DNA of 64,000 nt, taken from NCBI GenBank assembly GCA_910574455.1, contig CAJSYZ010000008.1:2544707-2608706 (forward strand), written 5' to 3'. The DNA is from Trichaptum fuscoviolaceum. Taxonomy: Eukaryota; Basidiomycota; Agaricomycetes; Hymenochaetales; Trichaptaceae. The notes beneath the pieces were generated by a model. The model was not told the DNA's origin. It searched no databases and saw only the letters and a program-made list of their open reading frames with translations. Numbering within the stretch: position 1 is the stretch's first letter; the number at the start of each line of letters is the position of its first letter. The position numbers and the translations under genes are program-made. Below are positions 1 to 11,670 of the stretch, one piece after another.

Positions 1-1347
1 ACGTCATTTATAACTTTATGTAGTGAACGAAGAATTCTCCAGTCAACAGAGGGGAACACTCACGCTACCGAGGGGAAAGTTGTCCCTAGTCCCACTCCAT
101 TGAGTCGTCAGTTGCATTCCACTAGGCCATCGACACGCTCCAGAGCACAAAGTAATGCTGTCCAGCCTAAATCTCAACTGAGCACGACGCCCGTTACGCT
201 CGACCTCTCTCCAAAATCGTGAGTATTCCCCTCCCACATTCCAATACGACAATCTAATCCTTGTTCGAACAGTAACGAGAAGAGGTCTGTTGCTGCAGTG
301 AAGCACACCCGTCGCGCAGAGCAAGCAACTACTTGTCATGGAACAAGATTGGAACCACCCCGTCCTACGGTCTCAAGAGTCTCGAGTCTAGCAGCTAGTT
401 CCGGATCAATCACCGCGGCACCCAGTCAATCGACCCCAAAATCCGCCTCTCGCACTCGCTCCCGGACAATTATTGCTCAAAGAGGGCCATCTGGCGTTGT
501 AGAGCCTTGTCAACAGCAGGGTGGTGGACGCATCACCCATGCTGGAGGGATTGTCACGGCCAGGCAGTCCCTCACAAGCGACAGACCACGTCCAGGTCTG
601 GAGCTGCAAGGTTTCATTAGGCGGATTGGGTCCAGGCCAGACTCAGTCTCGTCGGCGCCAGGGAATGCGATGGAGTCGCCCACTAAGCGCACAAGTTCTC
701 GCGCTCATGATCCTAGCTCCAAGACTCCTCTCAAGACTGCAAGTGCATCTGGACAATCCACTCGCTCTGCTTCTCTGGTGTCTCCTAGTCCTTCTGGACA
801 CTCTGCTCACTCTGCTGCTCTTCGTCGGAATCTCGGGGCCGCTCAAGTTACTGCTCGTGCTAAGACGCAACCAAGGTCGACTCCTGTTCTGAGTCGGTCA
901 ACTTCTGTGCTTACTTCATCTCCTCCTTCTGCCAAGTCTACTACTCACTTGCAACTCAGAGCAAGTACTGCTCTGAGTCGGACTGCTTCTATGTCTGCTT
1001 CATCATCTCCTTCCAAGCCTGCTTCTCGTTCTACCCGCTCTACTATGCTCTCCTCTTCTCTTATTTCACCTCGTGCTAGTCGGCGCTCGAAAGACAAAGA
1101 GGTCCGCAAGCCATTGCATACAATCTCCGAGAACATGCCAGAAAACAGTGCTTCGACCTTTGAACGCGAGAAGGGAACTCGCTTCGTCATGGACGACCAG
1201 TCTTGTAGGGAGACACGGTCTTCGTACACTGACGCTGCAACATTTCCTTCCGACATTGGTACTGAACACTTAAACACGCGACACACTCGAATTGTTAATG
1301 GCGTGGGAGGCCGTTCGATGTCAAGACCAACTTCCATACGGCTCTGA
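1..1347 (+). CDS. Ser/Thr/Arg-rich protein of unknown function, 3' part (partial)
   Basis: The frame is open from base 1, so the gene enters from the left of the window. Visible exons are <1-218 and 273-1347, joined across a 54-nt intron (gtgagt ... acag) with phase conserved; the stop is TGA at 1345-1347. The roughly 430 visible residues are dominated by Ser, Thr, Arg, Pro and Ala in short SR/SxS/TPxS-like runs, with no catalytic motif, membrane span or zinc motif. Such low-complexity basic tails are common in fungal cytoskeletal, polarity and signalling proteins, and the N-terminal domain that would identify the family lies outside the window. The coding call rests on a 1.3-kb open frame plus a well-formed intron; the function is unknown. 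Confidence 0.6.
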
Positions 1348-2432
1348 TTAGCTTCTGTGCCTCGCTTATTGGATAGGTCTTCTGGCGACTTTCTGCTTCG
1401 TTCGTGCTCCTTAATAATTTACGCCAAGGGTACTCTGGAAAACAACCCAATCCTCTTCTCCGCCCGCCGCTGATAAAGAATGTTTCGATCTGCGGCACGG
1501 AACCTCTCATCCTCTCCCAACCGCCCGTTTTCCAACAGTCACTCGAGGTATTTCACTGGAACACACGACTTCTATCGCTGTCAAGTTTAAGTCTTCGTTG
1601 AGGACAACCGCTTCTTGGGGGAGAATCGGTCCCGACTTCGTTGTACTTTTATCCGTCAGCTGTATTTGATCGTATTTAGACTCCATTCTCTCTTATGTTA
1701 GGCTGTTCATTTATTGAAAATGATATGATATCGTAAAACTCGTTTGTCATAATGTGACATCGAATTTGTGCTTCCGAATAGTGAGTAAAACATCCCAGAA
1801 GCATAATAAGTGCGATCTGAAGCTTGAGTCTCGTGATTGTCTGCTTGTCCGTCACGCAGAAACATTTGGAAGTTCGATAGGGCAATGCGAGTCCCTACAG
1901 TAAGATAAGATGTCCGGGACATGATGCTACTATGTATCTAGTTGTCGTCATCAAGGTGGAATACATAGTTTCCCTGGGTAACACCGATGCGAAGGCTATT
2001 CCGATTAGCTGACTGCAGCGCTACTAGAATGAACGGCCATACTTCACAGATATCAAGCCTCGAGGAATGAAGTATATTCTGTATAAATCATGATCGTACA
2101 ATGTATAAGATGCCAGCACCCCGCGTTCATTCAGTCACAAGAAGCGCAAGCAATCCACATCAAAACAGAAAGTTATAACAGGTTGAAAACGCAGGAGAGT
2201 AGGAAATGGTGGCTCCAAAGACAAAAGGAGTGGCGAGCAGGTCGGATGTATGGATGCAAGAAGAAGAGGAGCAGCGGAAAGCAGCAGCAAACAGAACATG
2301 AAGGAATAAATAAATAAGAATATACAGAAAGACCTTCCAAAAGCCCCGGGGGTATACAGTAAAATTGGATTTAAATGTCTCGATGATATTTCTTGTATTG
2401 TTACTGGATGAGTAAATATGGGGAAGATATAC
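1348..2432. other. Convergent intergenic spacer, no gene seen
   Basis: This spacer lies between the 3' ends of the flanking convergent genes. It holds only short AT-rich open frames on both strands with no splice-consistent continuation and no RNA gene I can recognise. The 2200-2330 part is purine-rich on the + strand. Confidence 0.5.
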
Positions 2433-5400
2433 TTATGGTTTTGTTAAGGTGGTGGTGATCCGTCGCAATATGTCCCGTTCGCGCTCCATATGCTCAATGA
2501 GCATCCCGTCGAGCCTCCGTGTGGTTGCATCCTGCTGACTCTGCTCTTCCTGCCACTCACGGACATTCTGAACTCCAGGGGCTTCAGTGCGTCTGTTAAT
2601 CGCTGCGCTTGCAGTCGCAGGACGCTTCGCATCGTCCGCGCGAGAACTCGGTTTCGGCCTCATCCTCTCCACCATCGACTCGGAGATTCGGGGCGGGTTC
2701 GGAGGAAGTTGAGCATATGGCGCCTTTCCTTTGTTCTTCAGCGAGAATGTGGAACGGGAGGAGGCAGATGGCGGAGGTCCTGGCATCGGCAAGCGGGCGT
2801 CTAAGGTCTCGTGGACAAGTGTAGAGCTGGTTTCCCTGTAAGAGCCACCAGAGGGAAGAGATGCAGGAGCCATCTGGGGTGTCGAAAGATTAGAAGTCTG
2901 GGCAACTCCTGCCAGTGGCAACCTCGGGTCTCGTGCCAGGTTGCCAACAGACCCAGTTACAGGATTAACAATCACTATACCTGCCTCGGCGTCACTCTGG
3001 TACTCATCGACTTGCTCCGTCGGATCCTCCTCTGGCGCTTCGAGAATTCGGTCCCCCTCTTCCTCGTCCTCTTCCTCATCACCGTCCTCTCCTTCTCCTT
3101 CCTCTTCTTCATCAGAATCGTCCTCTTCCGCGCCACTCTGCATCTCAACTGCGTCGAAAAACGAAATCGGCGAAGGCGGATATGCGGGGATGTCACCGCC
3201 CGGGATAGACATGTGTAAAGACGTTGGCACATGAAGACGGTCGGTCGGAGTCATGGGTTCATCTTCGAAGTCGTGCAGTGACGGGGAGCGTTCGGAGATG
3301 TGGTCGAAGGGGTGAGGCATAGGAATGTATGGTCTCCGAGGAGGAGGATGCAGAGCAGTATGAGCAAGAGACGAAGAAGTACGCGGAGGAGGTGAAACAA
3401 CAGAATAGTGAGGATCCTCATGGTTTGAAGTGCGGGAAGAGCCACGAGAACGACCGCCAAGTGTATTTGTCACGGACTGCCGGCCTGGCGAATGATCACG
3501 GAAGGGGCTGTGATCGAATGCGTCACGGAAGGCGGATGTAGTGGGAGATTGTTGTGAATATTCAGACGAAGAGCGGACAGAAGAGACGGTTAAAGAAGGT
3601 CGGGATCCATCGAACGATGCCATCGTGTGTTCCATTGGCGTGTGGAAAGCAGTATGATCTTGCTCATCGTAGCTTGAGTAACGAGAACTACTTGAAAGGC
3701 TTGGACTTCGCGATGAAATAGTGATACCAGGAGGACGAATAGCAGAGAGCGTGACCGAGTTGTTTTGCGAGCCAAGGCTGTCAGGCGGGGGAGTGATGTC
3801 GCCAAAGGCTTGCGACTCATAGACGTCAGATAATCGCGAGATCTGCGCCGTCGACACCTGTAATTGGGCGTTACTAGATGGACCTGCAGCTACCGTCTCC
3901 ATGCTTGACTTGGGCCCATTCTCGGCAGAGTCACTCGAGTGACTAGGTGTAACGTTGGGGCGACGGGGAGCTGGTGTAAGCGGGGTGGGAGGAGCCGTAG
4001 GCGTTTCTGCACGCATGGGCACGTAACTTCCGGCCGAGGAAACGCGTAGGGAACGAGTATCACCAGCACTGTTTGCAGACAGAGGTTCCACACGTAATCC
4101 AGTTGCACCTGTAGGAGAAAGAGGGGCGGCTGGCGGCATTGCAGCTTCCAGATCTGCGTCGTCGATCATATGGCTAATGATGCGCTGGCCGAGCTCACGC
4201 TTCCGCCGCGGTACAGCACCACTGCTCCGTGCATTGGCAATTACACTACTTCCCGGTAAAGGTGCTTCTCCATTGCTATTCTCCAATAATATAGGCGCCG
4301 GCGAGCCGCCCGGACGAGGCGACGAACGAGCTCGTACAGCCGGGCTGAGAGGCGCAGGTGACGGGGTTGTTGGGAGCTCAGTGGCGAGAAAGGGACTTGA
4401 ACCCGAAGGAGTTCCCCTTGCAGGCGTTACGGCCGGAGAGTTGTTAAGCGAATGCCCGACAGCCTCTTGAAGGAGTGCTTTACGCCATGATGCCTCTTCA
4501 GAGTCCACAGACCACATACCAGGGCTGGCAGGTACAAGCCGATCAGCAAGAGCAGCAGCGCCAAGGGACGCTTCGACTCCCATATTATTGAGAGCAGAAG
4601 CCTGTGGACCAAAGAGCGCGTTAGCTGTCACAGGCGGAAGGTCTACCGAGTCTGTCGGGTCAATAAGACCTTCGTTTATCGGCACCTCTTCTGTAGTATG
4701 GGAAATCTCGCTTCTGCGAAGCCGCCTTTCTGCCTCAGCAACTCGTTGCTTGATCTTGAGGTCCTGTTCCACTTGGCGAGCCACAGTCGCGATATCCTCC
4801 ATACGCTCTCGCACGACGACTACACGACCTTTGGATGGAAGGTCAGGCCGCTGTTGCTGCGGAACAGCAAGGGCGTGCGGGGCCATGGTCATAGCCATTG
4901 CATGCGGATGAGGCTGAGCCGGACGCGACACTGCTCGAGGGCGGCCAATACCTGACACAGTCGACTGGTCAGATGTGGTACGTAAAATCGGTGCCGATGT
5001 GCCCTTCGCCGCCTTTGAATCTGGCGTTGAAGCCTTTCTCTTTCCCATCTTGAAAAGGTCGAGGAAGTTCGGAGAGGATTGCTTTGACGGTGACTTTTTG
5101 GGTGTCTCTGGGAAAGGATAGTCGTTGAATGGTTTGGAATGAGCAGGAGGAAGGTAGTAGTTATTCTGCATAAGTAGCCTGAGCCGGTAAGAAACATCGT
5201 CTGCATCCATCTCGTGGAGCTCGTCTTCGTGTGGATTCTCTTCTGGGTCCACGGTGATGATATGACGATCGTCTATATCATTTGGCGGAAGTGAGGGAGG
5301 AGACATATAAGATTCGCCTGTCGAAGTCGACCGAGGGTAGAGCGAGCTTGACGTTGTTGACTGATGCGTCACGCCTGAATCACGCGGTTGGTGCCTGTAC

Positions 5401-6204
5401 CGACGATTGCGCGCAAAAATGGGCATAGGAGGGATGTCGTTGAACGCGGACGGCGTGAGCGGGCTCGGTTGCTCGCTGGAATCTGAGTTCGAGCCGGTGC
5501 GAAAGGCTTGTCTGGGCAAACTGAGAACTCGAGGCTATTAATCACCAGAACCATATGCCCGACATGAAAATGAACTGTCAGAAAAACCGAAGCGAACATG
5601 GAAAACGCAGCATGTGCATACCCTTTGTCCGCGCCTAGGCTCTCCATCCTCGGAGCATGCTTGCCTCCCTCTTCCTGACTCTATTACACGACGCGACGCA
5701 GGTTCACCAGAGCTCAACGTTCGTGGCCGCGACGTCCACGGCTTCTGTATAGGCAAGAACCCGTCGTCACTGTCGTCTTCTTCCTGCTCAGGAAACGGCT
5801 GATTTCGATGGGCTGAGCGAGGTGAGCGCGCAGGAAATGTCTCCTAAATGGACCATGTCAATCATTACTCCCGAAATTCAACTCCCATAGATTTTCGTCT
5901 ATCAAAAGGGTGAAATACCCACCTCTGGTCTCGCTGAACTCCTTGGCGAACGCGCCGAGTGCGTGTCGACGGATGGAATCTTCACGAAGAGCTGGCCGCT
6001 GGATATCTCGCCGTCGATGGACGTGGTGAAAAAGTCGGACGACGTAGAGTCTTCCCGACGAGACGATTTTCGCGTCTGGGCGAACTGAGATGAGCTTCCA
6101 CCTTCGACGAACAACTGGGCACTGGGAACGGCGGGGCGAGCTGTGTTGCTAAAGGACGTGTGCGCTGTCCCCGTCGCGACGTCTGCGGCGGGGTGTCCTA
6201 GCAT
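2433..6204 (-). CDS. Large Ser/Pro-rich conserved-type protein of unknown function, 1201 aa
   Basis: Three exons on the minus strand: 6204-5923, 5843-5622 and 5534-2433. Both introns (gtgggt...tttag and gtatgc...aatag) are phase 0, and the summed frame gives 1201 aa. The start is the ATG at 6204. Most of the chain is disordered, rich in Ser, Pro and Thr. More ordered patches are a segment around residues 225-260 (containing DDVSYRLRLLMQNNYYLPP), a basic stretch near FLDLFKMGKRK, a mid-protein charged segment with RVVVVRERMEDIATVARQVE, a strongly acidic Glu/Asp run around residues 965-995, and a charged C-terminal helix ending in LIEHMERERDILRRITTTL that probably forms a coiled coil. I recognise no named domain. 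It resembles large fungal scaffold or polarity proteins in composition only. The third exon can also be read from a different acceptor at 5520, but the phase then does not fit exon 2. Confidence 0.75.
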
Positions 6205-7907
6205 GATTGTGGTCGTCTCATGAGACGAGCGGCAACGTAGGAGGACCAAGGACGCACTCGGTTAGTGGCTTGCCAGATAGCTCGGCTCCCTTTTCATAGA
6301 ATTTTCCTAAAAGAACCCGCTTGGGTCTGATTGGTTCCTCGCTTTCATTATACTTCTCATCTTTCATGAAAAATCCTTTATGACAACCACGCTATTAACA
6401 TTGTTTTACTACACATGTCTCGTATTGTTTTCGTGTAAAAAAGTAACGACAGACTTAGAGAATCTCTCGCATTTCTTCATAGCCAACCTCGAGTGTGGCG
6501 TCGTCCTATTCATCGGATAAAGCCGCTGCTAGTGAACTGTGAACTGAATCTGATGGAGAAGCCGGTCCTGAAACAGCGGCAATCCTTCGTTTTTCTCTGT
6601 AAATCACATCGTCCTCGACATCTCGGAAAGCTGATATGATATGCTGCAGATAAAAGCATCTCTTACATGACATTGCATCCGGATCTTCGTCTCATTATTT
6701 CATCTTCGAGGTCATTTGCGCAACGACGATCATCAAGAAGTGATGTGCAAAAACGTATTTGATCAAGTAGGCACATATCCAGTTCGTGAGATCGTATATA
6801 CAGGGCGAGCATCATAGTTTTACCGCTTATTCGCCGAACTCCACTCTATTTCGTCCCTTCCATACGCCATGACAAGTTGACAAGAATCCTGGAAGAAGTG
6901 CCTGAAGCTTACTTGCTAAAGAGACGTAAACAGTCGTGATAAACAATATAATTGCTTCCGGACTCTGCTCCGAACACTGACAAAACGAGAGCCCGATACC
7001 GTCAAACGAGTCTACATGACCCACTTTTTACCACCCAATTCATGTAGAGCTTTATCGACTGTTTTCGATTAGGTGGATGCTATCAACTGTGAATACTGCT
7101 GTATTGTGCGCCGTCGACATTGTACCTCCACTGCACAAGTAATCGTTCAATGAATCAAGGAGTTTAAAGCGGAGAACGAGCGTGAGAACACACTGTTCAA
7201 CATGAAGTAACGTGTCTGTCAAGTTTTCATCTTTGCTTCTCGCCCACCGTGACTGACACTCATGTCGCCTCTCGGGCTCCTCTGAATGGACTGAGTGGTG
7301 TGTAAACGACTTTTTATACTCACTTCATTCATATGATGGGCTTTTCGGCCTTTCGAAATAGCATGTTAGACTACCTAAGCATATTGCGGATACTCTTCGA
7401 TTCTGATTTATTTATTTCTACTTCTTCCATGTCTTTTGCTGAAGCTAGCGCTGACTGAAACATTTATCCCTTAGTTCCTCGAGTCGATCATCTAAGTCCT
7501 TGGATAAGAGCGGCGCTGATTCTACCTCTGTCAACCATGTCATGTTTCTGTTATGTGCAATGGACATTACTATCTATTCCAGAGTATTTGTACGACTTTC
7601 AGGATGTGTATTTTTCGGAAATCACGCATTGCAGGGCACTTTCCTCCAAGCACATGAATATAGTTACGTCCTGCCTGAATGATCAATCCTTGTGTGTCTG
7701 GTGGACCGATATTGAATATTCCGAACTTGTTCTCATGGTCACCAGCCCGACCAGTACGAGTTGGTGAAACGGCAGTTGTGTTTGCGGTGAATCATTGAGA
7801 ATTTGAAGGAAACACCTGCACTCCCCTATGATCTCGTCTACGCAGAGGTGAAAAGAGTAGCATGGAGATGTAACTTCAAGCACAAGCGACAATCGAAGGG
7901 CAACTTT
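6205..7907. other. Intergenic region, no gene supported
   Basis: About 1.7 kb between the divergent-side promoter of the 1201-aa protein gene and the 3' end of the complex I subunit gene. Only scattered frames under 80 codons occur, with stop-rich AT-biased sequence. Nothing resembling a tRNA, repeat array or transposon end was seen. Confidence 0.45.
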
Positions 7908-8310
7908 CTATGTGTCAATCTGCTTGTAGCCTTTCACCTAGCCCAATTGTGAGTAAACGACATTGTCAATATACGGATGAATACGCACTCTATTGTCCCG
8001 CAACATGCTCAAATACTTCTCCGACAATTCCCTGCAGTTCTCATAGTGGTTAACACCCTCCACCCGCTGGCACTTGTTCAGTTCGTCGCGAACGATTTTG
8101 GCTTCCATGGCGCGGACCCACGACTCGCGCACATGCTGGTCACGGGCGCGTATCCGTTCTATATGGAGTGGACATGTTAACAACTTCATATGACTTCAAG
8201 AGGTGAAAATGCGTACGTTGTAGTTCAGCTACCGTTTCTGAGTCCATGGATGACCGTAGAGAAAGAGAACGAAGATAAGCGCCGGCGGCAACGTCAAGAT
8301 CTGATGACAT
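7908..8310 (-). CDS. NDUFB10: NADH:ubiquinone oxidoreductase PDSW-type subunit (NDUFB10 / fungal 12.3-kDa family)
   Basis: Three exons: 8310-8217, 8158-7989 and 7937-7908, giving 97 aa. Introns are gtacgc...atatag and gtgcgt...gctag, and the phases match. The body carries the family signature: RESWVRAMEAKIVRDELNKC, then EGVNHYENC, then the tail DNRVKGYKQIDT. The spacing of the two cysteines (11 residues between) and the motif order match the fungal 12.3-kDa accessory subunit. The product would sit in the membrane arm of mitochondrial complex I, on the intermembrane-space side; it is not catalytic. The last exon codes only ten codons including the stop, so a simple open-frame search misses the true C-terminus. 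No obvious presequence is present, as is usual for this family. Confidence 0.85.
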
Positions 8311-8714
8311 AATACTGCACACTCACTGCAAAGTCTGCACTGCCAGTGGTCTCTTCATAGACAGCCTTCGTTCATGATCATTCCTCAAAGGATGAGAAAC
8401 TCGGCTCTAATTAAGGGGCTTCAAGATTTCCTAGCGGCAATCTTCAGGATCATTCACCTACGCCTTCTTGAAATGGTCTTCACCACTGCTATGCACTGTC
8501 TGGAACACCGCTTGAAGCCTGTGTAAACACCTGTGATGACGCACTTGTTGTCCAGACACGGGACGATCAGTGCTCCAAGTAGTACCAAAGCTATACTCAG
8601 GATTACTACGCCTCATAACTTGCGACTATATATACGGTACTGATGCCCTTGTAACTTGTCCCGACACGCACACTATCATCCCGCCGTACAGCCAAGTCTA
8701 TGCCTACTTTCGCC
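8311..8714. promoter_or_regulatory. Divergent promoter region between complex I subunit and kinase 1
   Basis: A 404-bp spacer between two divergently transcribed genes. It contains a TATATATA run at 8627-8634, about 80 bp upstream of the kinase ATG, and a 16-bp element at 8433-8448 (agcggcaatcttcagg) that recurs upstream of the second kinase gene at 10163-10178. Confidence 0.45.
8433..8448 (+). repeat. 16-bp element, copy 1, upstream of kinase 1
   Basis: The sequence agcggcaatcttcagg lies 282 bp upstream of the kinase 1 ATG. An identical 16-mer lies 317 bp upstream of kinase 2. The flanks are only weakly similar, so it may be a retained regulatory site or a remnant of the duplication. Confidence 0.5.
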
Positions 8715-9897
8715 ATGGACCAAGCCGAAGACGAAAGCGCAATACTTCTGGCGTTCTATGATGAACACAAGCACCTTCTGGTCAACTATAAAGATTTTCA
8801 TGGATTTCGCTTCCTTGCAAATGGCAGCTACAGTGATGTGTACAAAGCATACTTAACACTTGATGGACAGGAATTGGAGGTGGCCTGCAAAGAGCTGCGT
8901 ATAATGCGTCCCTCAGATGGCACATCGAGTAAGAATATCTACAAGGTGCATATTTCTTATTCTGCATCCTTCTCCTTGTTCACCCTCACATTGAATTACC
9001 AGAGGCTCGCCCTTGAACTTCACGTTTGGGTGACAAGGCTACTGGATGAAAACTATGTTCTTCCCATCTTTCGCTTCTCGATAAACTCCAGAAACGATTA
9101 TCCCATTTTGATAACTAAGCTCATGCCAAATGGCAATCTGAATGAGTACCTTAGGCGAAAGCGAGAGCGAGAAGAGCCGGTGGACTTCATGGATATAGTG
9201 AGCTACTAAAAGTATCTAATCCACTGATCTCTGACCACTTCTAGATCAAACATGTCGCGTCCGGCATCAATTACCTTCATGAAGCAGGCGTCACTCACGG
9301 CGATATAAAATGTGTAAGTTATGTTGTGATACCTGTTCTGCCATGGTTAGCTAATTTCATCTGTCTTCCCCCAGGGAAATATTCTGATGTCTTCAGATGA
9401 TGTTCCTAAACCTCTTCTCACTGACTTCGGAATCGCTCATGTCTTGAACCCGGGAACTGTTACTCTTCAACTGATTACCGATAGCGAGAACGCGCGCGGG
9501 ACAACTCAGTACATGGCAAAGGAAATGATTTCGGGTGATTCGTCGAGGGAGAACTTCTATACGAAGGCGGCAGACGTATGGGCATTTGGAATGACCGTTT
9601 ACGTGAGGAAGATCTTGTGATGGGGGAAGCTGTTCGGTCATACTAACTTGACAACAGGAGATAATAACTGGTGTGCCACCTTACAACAACTATAGGCGTG
9701 ATTCCATGATAATCGTTGCAATTCACAACGGGAAACTTCCAGTTTGGCCTGATAACGATGCGAATCTGCACATCAACTCGCAAGACAGAGGTCTCATGGA
9801 GCAACTGAAACCTGTGTGTGCGGAGTGTTGGAGGAATGCTGATGATCGGCCGAGTATGAGAGATATCATGGACATGTTAGGAAATTTCTCGCATTGA
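8715..9897 (+). CDS. Protein kinase, TKL-like small fungal kinase, copy 1
   Basis: Five exons: 8715-8945, 9003-9197, 9245-9313, 9375-9602 and 9658-9897; 320 aa, all introns phase 0. The start at 8715 (MDQAEDES) was chosen because the tandem paralogue begins at the equivalent codon; an in-frame ATG at 8700 is possible. Kinase elements appear in order: a nucleotide loop LANGSYSDVYKA (residues 34-45), VACKEL with the predicted ATP lysine K59, ITKLMPNGNL after the hinge, THGDIKCGN (159-167) as catalytic loop, TDFGIAH with DFG at 182-184, YMAKE in place of APE, DVWAFGM and DRPSM. The catalytic Asp and the DFG Asp are present, but the usual HRD Arg is Gly (HGD) and the glycine loop has only one canonical glycine. 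The protein is almost only a kinase domain; substrate unknown. It lies in tandem with a related copy. Confidence 0.85.
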
Positions 9898-10479
9898 ATT
9901 TAGAGACTTTAGTTTAAATCCTTTCTGCGCGTTGTCTACGTGCTCCATTATCTCAACTTAAAAAAATGTGGTTGCAAACGTGGGAACATCCCCTTGAATA
10001 TGGTCTGAGTCTGTGGACACAGAATTTCCTTATATTTTTCGGACCTCCTCCGCTTGGTCGCTACCATCGCGCACAACAATCAAACATGAAATCCTGTAGC
10101 TGCTTGCATAGCATACATGTGCAGGACGAAGAGAAAGTGCCCTGGAGCTAGTGGGCTGCACCAGCGGCAATCTTCAGGTTCGGTGTACGTTGAAACATGG
10201 CCCGGAACTAAACCTAACCATCGCTGGCGGTGCACCTGGGTTACCGCTTGCGAATTGCCTGTACCTGTTCGTTAATGGGATGGGGCTCTTTAGGAAAGAT
10301 GAAAGGTCGGTACGCGATATCTTTGGTTTTTTCCGAGCACTTAGGCTGAGAATAGATTGATTGGTTTACATGCTTCGCCGTGTACAAGAAGGTCGTCACT
10401 CTCAAAGTCTCTCATGCAGGCTTCCTTTCCAGTACACGTAACTTACTCATTGACGACAAGTCTGAAAACACTATCAGCA
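9898..10479. other. Spacer between tandem kinase genes
   Basis: This spacer contains the 3' flank of kinase 1 and the presumed promoter of kinase 2, including the second copy of the 16-bp element at 10163-10178. No gene is supported. Confidence 0.45.
10163..10178 (+). repeat. 16-bp element, copy 2, upstream of kinase 2
   Basis: Identical to 8433-8448 over agcggcaatcttcagg, and at a similar distance (317 bp) from the downstream kinase start codon. Confidence 0.5.
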
Positions 10480-11670
10480 ATGGCTCAAGCCCAGAACGGC
10501 CTTGCTATTCTTCTTCAGTTTTACGAGACTCATCGCAGTTTCCGAATTGATTTCAATGACCTCAGAAATATGCGCTTGATCGCCAATGGCGGTTTCAGCG
10601 ACGTGTACAGTGCACAATTCAGCAATGGTGATCAACAGACTGTCGTGGCTTGCAAGGAGCTGCGTGTCATGCTTCCTCATGATCAGATAGACAGTGATAA
10701 CGAATACAAGGTGTGCACTACATTCCTATACTTTTAGTGTGATCACTTTTCTGATGACATGTTCTTTAGAGGCTTGCTCTTGAGCTTCACATTTGGGTGA
10801 CGAAGTTACTCGATGACAATTATGTCGTGCCCATCTTCCGTTTCACACTTAATCCCCAGGAATGATTACCCCATTTTGATAACAAAATACATGCCCAATG
10901 GAAACCTACGCGAATACATAAGTCGGAATGCAGAAGTTCCAATTGACTTCTTGGCAATCGTGCGTAGACTGTTTCATGTAAGAGAGGACCTGTGCTGACC
11001 GATGTTTACTTACGACAGATAAGACATATTGCGGCTGGACTTTCATACCTCCATAATAATGAAGTAACTCATGGAGATGTGAAATGTGTAATTAGTCCTC
11101 AGCTGTCATGAGTTTCCAACTCACTAAACTGTTTCTTTCTAGCACAATATTCTGATGTCTTCGGACGAGAATCCTAGGCCCCTCCTTACAGACTTTGGTA
11201 TTTCTCATGTGATGAACCCAGGATCTGTTACGCTTCATTTAGCGACCGATGGTGAAAATCCACGAGGGACAATTCGATTCCTTGCTAAAGAGACGATAAG
11301 CGAGAATACAGCACGGGAAGACTTTTACACAAAACAGGCAGATGTTTGGGCATTTGGGATGACCATTTATGTTGGTAAATTTGACTGTCATTATTATTTA
11401 TTCTCATTCAAATTTCAGGAAATTTTAAACAACAAAGCACCTTACTATGAATTGAGGTCTGATGCCATGGTCATACTTGCAATTAACAGTGGACGTCTCC
11501 CCAAATGGCCCGACGGCGATGCTGACCTTCATTCGAGCTTGCGCGGTAGAGGGTTCCAGTTGGTAGAAAAACTCGCCTCAGTGTGCAATGAATGTTGGAA
11601 GGATACAAATGAACGACCAGACATCAAATCCATTATGATTATGTTGGAGAATATTCACAATGAATATTGA
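10480..11670 (+). pseudogene. Protein kinase copy 2 with one-base frameshift (pseudogene or sequence error)
   Basis: Exons match copy 1 one for one: 10480-10710, 10770-10959, 11019-11087, 11143-11370 and 11419-11670. Exon 2 is 190 nt, not a multiple of three. In copy 1 the equivalent codons read N-S-R-N-D-Y; here a CCCC run (10854-10857) puts TGA at 10863-10865 in frame. With one C fewer the frame continues as N-P-R-N-D-Y-P and the whole protein would be 322 aa. All other features are intact: ANGGFSDVYSAQ loop, VACKEL, THGDVKCHN, TDFGISH, DVWAFGMTIY and ERPDIKSIM, with good splice sites. The fourth intron (11371-11418, 48 nt) is itself a multiple of three without a stop. Since everything else looks maintained, either the lesion is recent or the base call is wrong. 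No intron can absorb the shift that I can find. Confidence 0.7.

Noticed and set aside
5369..5647. Separate start at ATG 5647 for the 1201-aa protein with acceptor at 5520
   Set aside because: The exon containing 5647 is open further upstream in another frame that joins cleanly in phase 0 at both sides (5843-5622 to 5534), giving a longer coherent protein.
10770..10865. Intron in kinase 2 exon 2 that would remove the frameshift
   Set aside because: The ccccag at 10854-10859 looks like an acceptor, but the available upstream gt sites give introns of only about 20-36 nt or the wrong phase, and the copy 1 protein keeps these residues.
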